From: JAEUIA01 sp034440255
GTDB lineage: Bacteria > Planctomycetota > UBA1135 > GCA-002686595
Reading direction: 5' to 3'
DNA length: 6,632 bases
Assembly: GCA_034440255.1 (NCBI GenBank)
Contig: JAWXBU010000123.1
Span: 1 to 6,632, forward strand
In this document: one piece after another, positions 6,409 to 6,632 of the stretch
Numbering within the stretch: the stretch's first letter is position 1
Layout: each line of letters opens with the position of its first letter
Position numbers and translations under genes: made by a program
The notes under the pieces: generated by a model
Database searches by the model: none
The model's input: the letters and a program-made list of their open reading frames with translations, nothing else
Told to the model about the DNA's origin: nothing

Positions 6409-6632
6409 GGCACGGCCGGGTGTCACGTTCGGGCGTCACGTTCGGGCGTCCCGTTCGGGTGTCCCGTTCGGGCGTCACATTCGGGCGTCACATTCGGGCG
6501 TCACATTCGGGCGTCACGTTCGGGTGTCACGTTCGGGTGTCACGTGCGGGTGTCACGTGCGGGTGTCACGTGCGGGTGTCACGTGCGGGTGTCACGTGCG
6601 GGTGTCACGTGCGGGTGTCACGTGCGGGTGTC
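6409..6632. repeat. 13-bp tandem repeat array upstream of rpmI, running off the window edge
   Basis: Sixteen complete copies of a 13-bp unit (consensus GTCACGTKCGGGY on the plus strand) start at 6422, followed by three bases of a seventeenth; 6409-6421 is a degenerate edge copy matching 10 of 13. Variants are grouped: copies 3-4 have GTCCC, copies 5-7 have GTCACAT, copies 8-9 have GTCACGTTCGGGT, and copies 10-16 are identical GTCACGTGCGGGT, each containing the palindrome CACGTG. The 13-bp period is not a multiple of three and gives minus-strand TGA stops in all frames across most copies, so a coding repeat on that strand is unlikely. Together with 6245-6408 this is a gene-free stretch of 388 bases. 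Confidence 0.95.

Noticed and set aside
6409..6632. CRISPR array
   Set aside because: The units are 13 bp and directly adjacent with no spacers, so it is a tandem repeat.

Overview
The window is a GC-rich bacterial chromosome segment in which every convincing gene lies on the minus strand. In the direction of transcription, from high to low coordinates, it holds rpmI (ribosomal protein L35), rplT (L20), pheS and pheT (the two subunits of phenylalanyl-tRNA synthetase), a possible 49-residue small ORF, a lipoprotein-type FAD-dependent oxidoreductase, and the first nine codons of a further gene that begins like a B12-binding radical SAM protein. The rpmI-rplT-pheS-pheT order is a widespread bacterial arrangement. 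The usual upstream neighbour infC is not in the window; a tandem repeat array sits next to rpmI instead. The outer-membrane-type lipoprotein signal and the FAD_oxidored family hint at a Gram-negative-type environmental lineage such as Planctomycetota. That is a guess from style, not from a search.

Region by region: 6409-6632 is a 13-bp tandem array that runs off the window edge. 6245-6408 is the rpmI leader with a weak promoter candidate. 5690-6244 holds rpmI and rplT, 3 nt apart. 5434-5689 is a highly structured intergenic region: a terminator-like hairpin just after rplT, then a very long near-perfect hairpin (about 44 bp per arm), then an inverted copy of the last 18 nt of rplT, then a very strong ribosome binding site for pheS, which starts with TTG. 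1976-5433 holds pheS and pheT, 2 nt apart. 1827-1976 is filled by a 49-codon ORF that overlaps the pheT stop (TGATG) and the start of the next gene (ATGA). 79-1830 is the FAD oxidoreductase. 1-29 is the truncated next gene.

The first four genes serve translation: two 50S proteins and the enzyme that charges tRNA-Phe. The strand and the tight junctions suggest that the small ORF and the oxidoreductase can be transcribed with pheST. No functional link between the oxidoreductase and translation is evident. The most unusual part is the rplT-pheS intergenic region, where an inverted copy of the rplT 3' end encloses two strong hairpins. It could form a multibranch RNA element controlling pheST, or it could be the scar of an inverted duplication.
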